Assembly (NCBI GenBank): GCA_020720525.1
Contig: DYON01000010.1
Span: 1 to 23,058 of the forward strand
DNA: 23,058 bases
Source: Acetofilamentum sp.
GTDB taxonomy: Bacteria; Bacteroidota; Bacteroidia; Bacteroidales; DTU049
Reading direction: 5' to 3'
Shown here: positions 22,711 to 23,058 of the stretch, piece after piece
How positions within the stretch are numbered: the first letter of the stretch is position 1
Layout of the letters: the number at the start of each line of letters is the position of its first letter
Notes under the pieces: model-generated
What the model was told of the DNA's origin: nothing
Databases searched by the model: none
The model's input: only the letters and a program-made list of their open reading frames with translations
Translations under genes and position numbers: made by a program

Positions 22711-23058
22711 ATATAATTGTAAAACGAATGCAAAGGTAGGAATTTAAGCAATTACAATTTTGTTCGATTTGAAGTAGTTTGAGCGTTTATTAGAAAACGG
22801 AGTTTTTCTATAAAAGATGCAGCAATTAAAAGCTAAATTTTAGGAGAGAAGATTAACATAGTGAGCCGAAAGAATTTTAAAGACGATAGGAGAAACTTGT
22901 AGAAGATATGGTTGGTTGGGTTGGGTGAAGGATTGACAATCAGAAAATGTTTATAATAACTCGTAATTTTAAATTTTAGCCTATAGTTTAATATATATGT
23001 TTCCTTTGCCCCATGATTTCCTTCAGCTCTCTCTCCTCATCTCAGCGAAAAGCCCACC
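22711..23058. other. Gene-free right edge of the window
   Basis: No reading frame with protein-like content is visible on either strand. The left end holds the mtgA leader and its promoter box. A one-mismatch -7-like sequence (TTCCTTTG, 23001-23008, plus strand) might belong to a gene beyond the window. The terminal segment is pyrimidine-rich (CTCTCTCCTC) with no hairpin that I can see. Confidence 0.5.
22731..22738 (-). promoter_or_regulatory. -7 box upstream of mtgA
   Basis: On the minus strand this reads TACCTTTG, identical to the korAB -7 box, and lies 20 bases before the mtgA ATG. The nearest upstream TTG is only 16 bases away, so the -33 element is unclear. Confidence 0.55.

Overview
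The window is low-GC and looks like chromosome from a member of the Bacteroidota, probably an anaerobic or fermentative one. Three things point there. Many proteins are lineage-typical: two DUF4369/TlpA proteins, a DUF4271 protein, a hemD-rnpA-yidD-S41 peptidase run, and a KorA with fused gamma and alpha domains. Start codons are often preceded by boxes of the form TAnnTTTG, the Bacteroidota housekeeping -7 element. Shine-Dalgarno sequences are mostly weak. I see no tRNA, rRNA, CRISPR array, phage gene or transposase, and no defence or biosynthetic cluster. Most of the window is core metabolism and envelope maintenance.

Layout. (1) 1-2963, plus strand: the end of a 5-formyltetrahydrofolate cyclo-ligase, an exported TlpA-type thiol-disulfide oxidoreductase with WCKPC, a gene-poor gap of about 680 bp, then an outer-membrane beta-barrel protein with its own promoter and terminator. 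(2) 3066-6696, minus strand: a CobB-type sirtuin followed by the sulfate activation genes cysC, cysD and cysN. (3) 6697-7155: an intergenic region with a nested pair of inverted repeats, the inner one resembling a small non-autonomous mobile element. (4) 7156-10744, plus strand: a small membrane protein, then korA-korB (2-oxoacid:ferredoxin oxidoreductase) with a promoter and a terminator. (5) 10831-12098, minus strand: acetate kinase with its own terminator hairpin. (6) 12232-21482, plus strand: a tight run of ten genes, mostly overlapping or within a few bases of each other: DUF4271 protein, hemD, rnpA, yidD, S41 peptidase, O-antigen-ligase-like protein, cdd, a TlpA-like lipoprotein without cysteines at its active site, a beta-barrel protein and lpxH. 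(7) 21474-22738, minus strand: mtgA, then a YbaK/ProX-type aminoacyl-tRNA deacylase whose 3' end overlaps lpxH. (8) A gene-free right edge.

How the genes fit together. cysDN make adenosine phosphosulfate (APS) and cysC phosphorylates it to PAPS. KorAB with ferredoxin and AckA fit anaerobic energy metabolism. The ten-gene run mixes tRNA processing, haem synthesis, nucleoside salvage and envelope work (YidD insertion, S41 proteolysis, glycan ligation, lipid A synthesis).

The most interesting points are modest. They are the TlpA-like lipoprotein with WSDES in place of WCxxC, a sirtuin without the zinc cysteines, the nested inverted repeats at 6798-7064, an unassigned promoter-like box at 1792 in a long gap, and a cysC without an ATG whose first possible start codon lies inside a promoter-like box. 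I did not find a convincing new multi-gene system.
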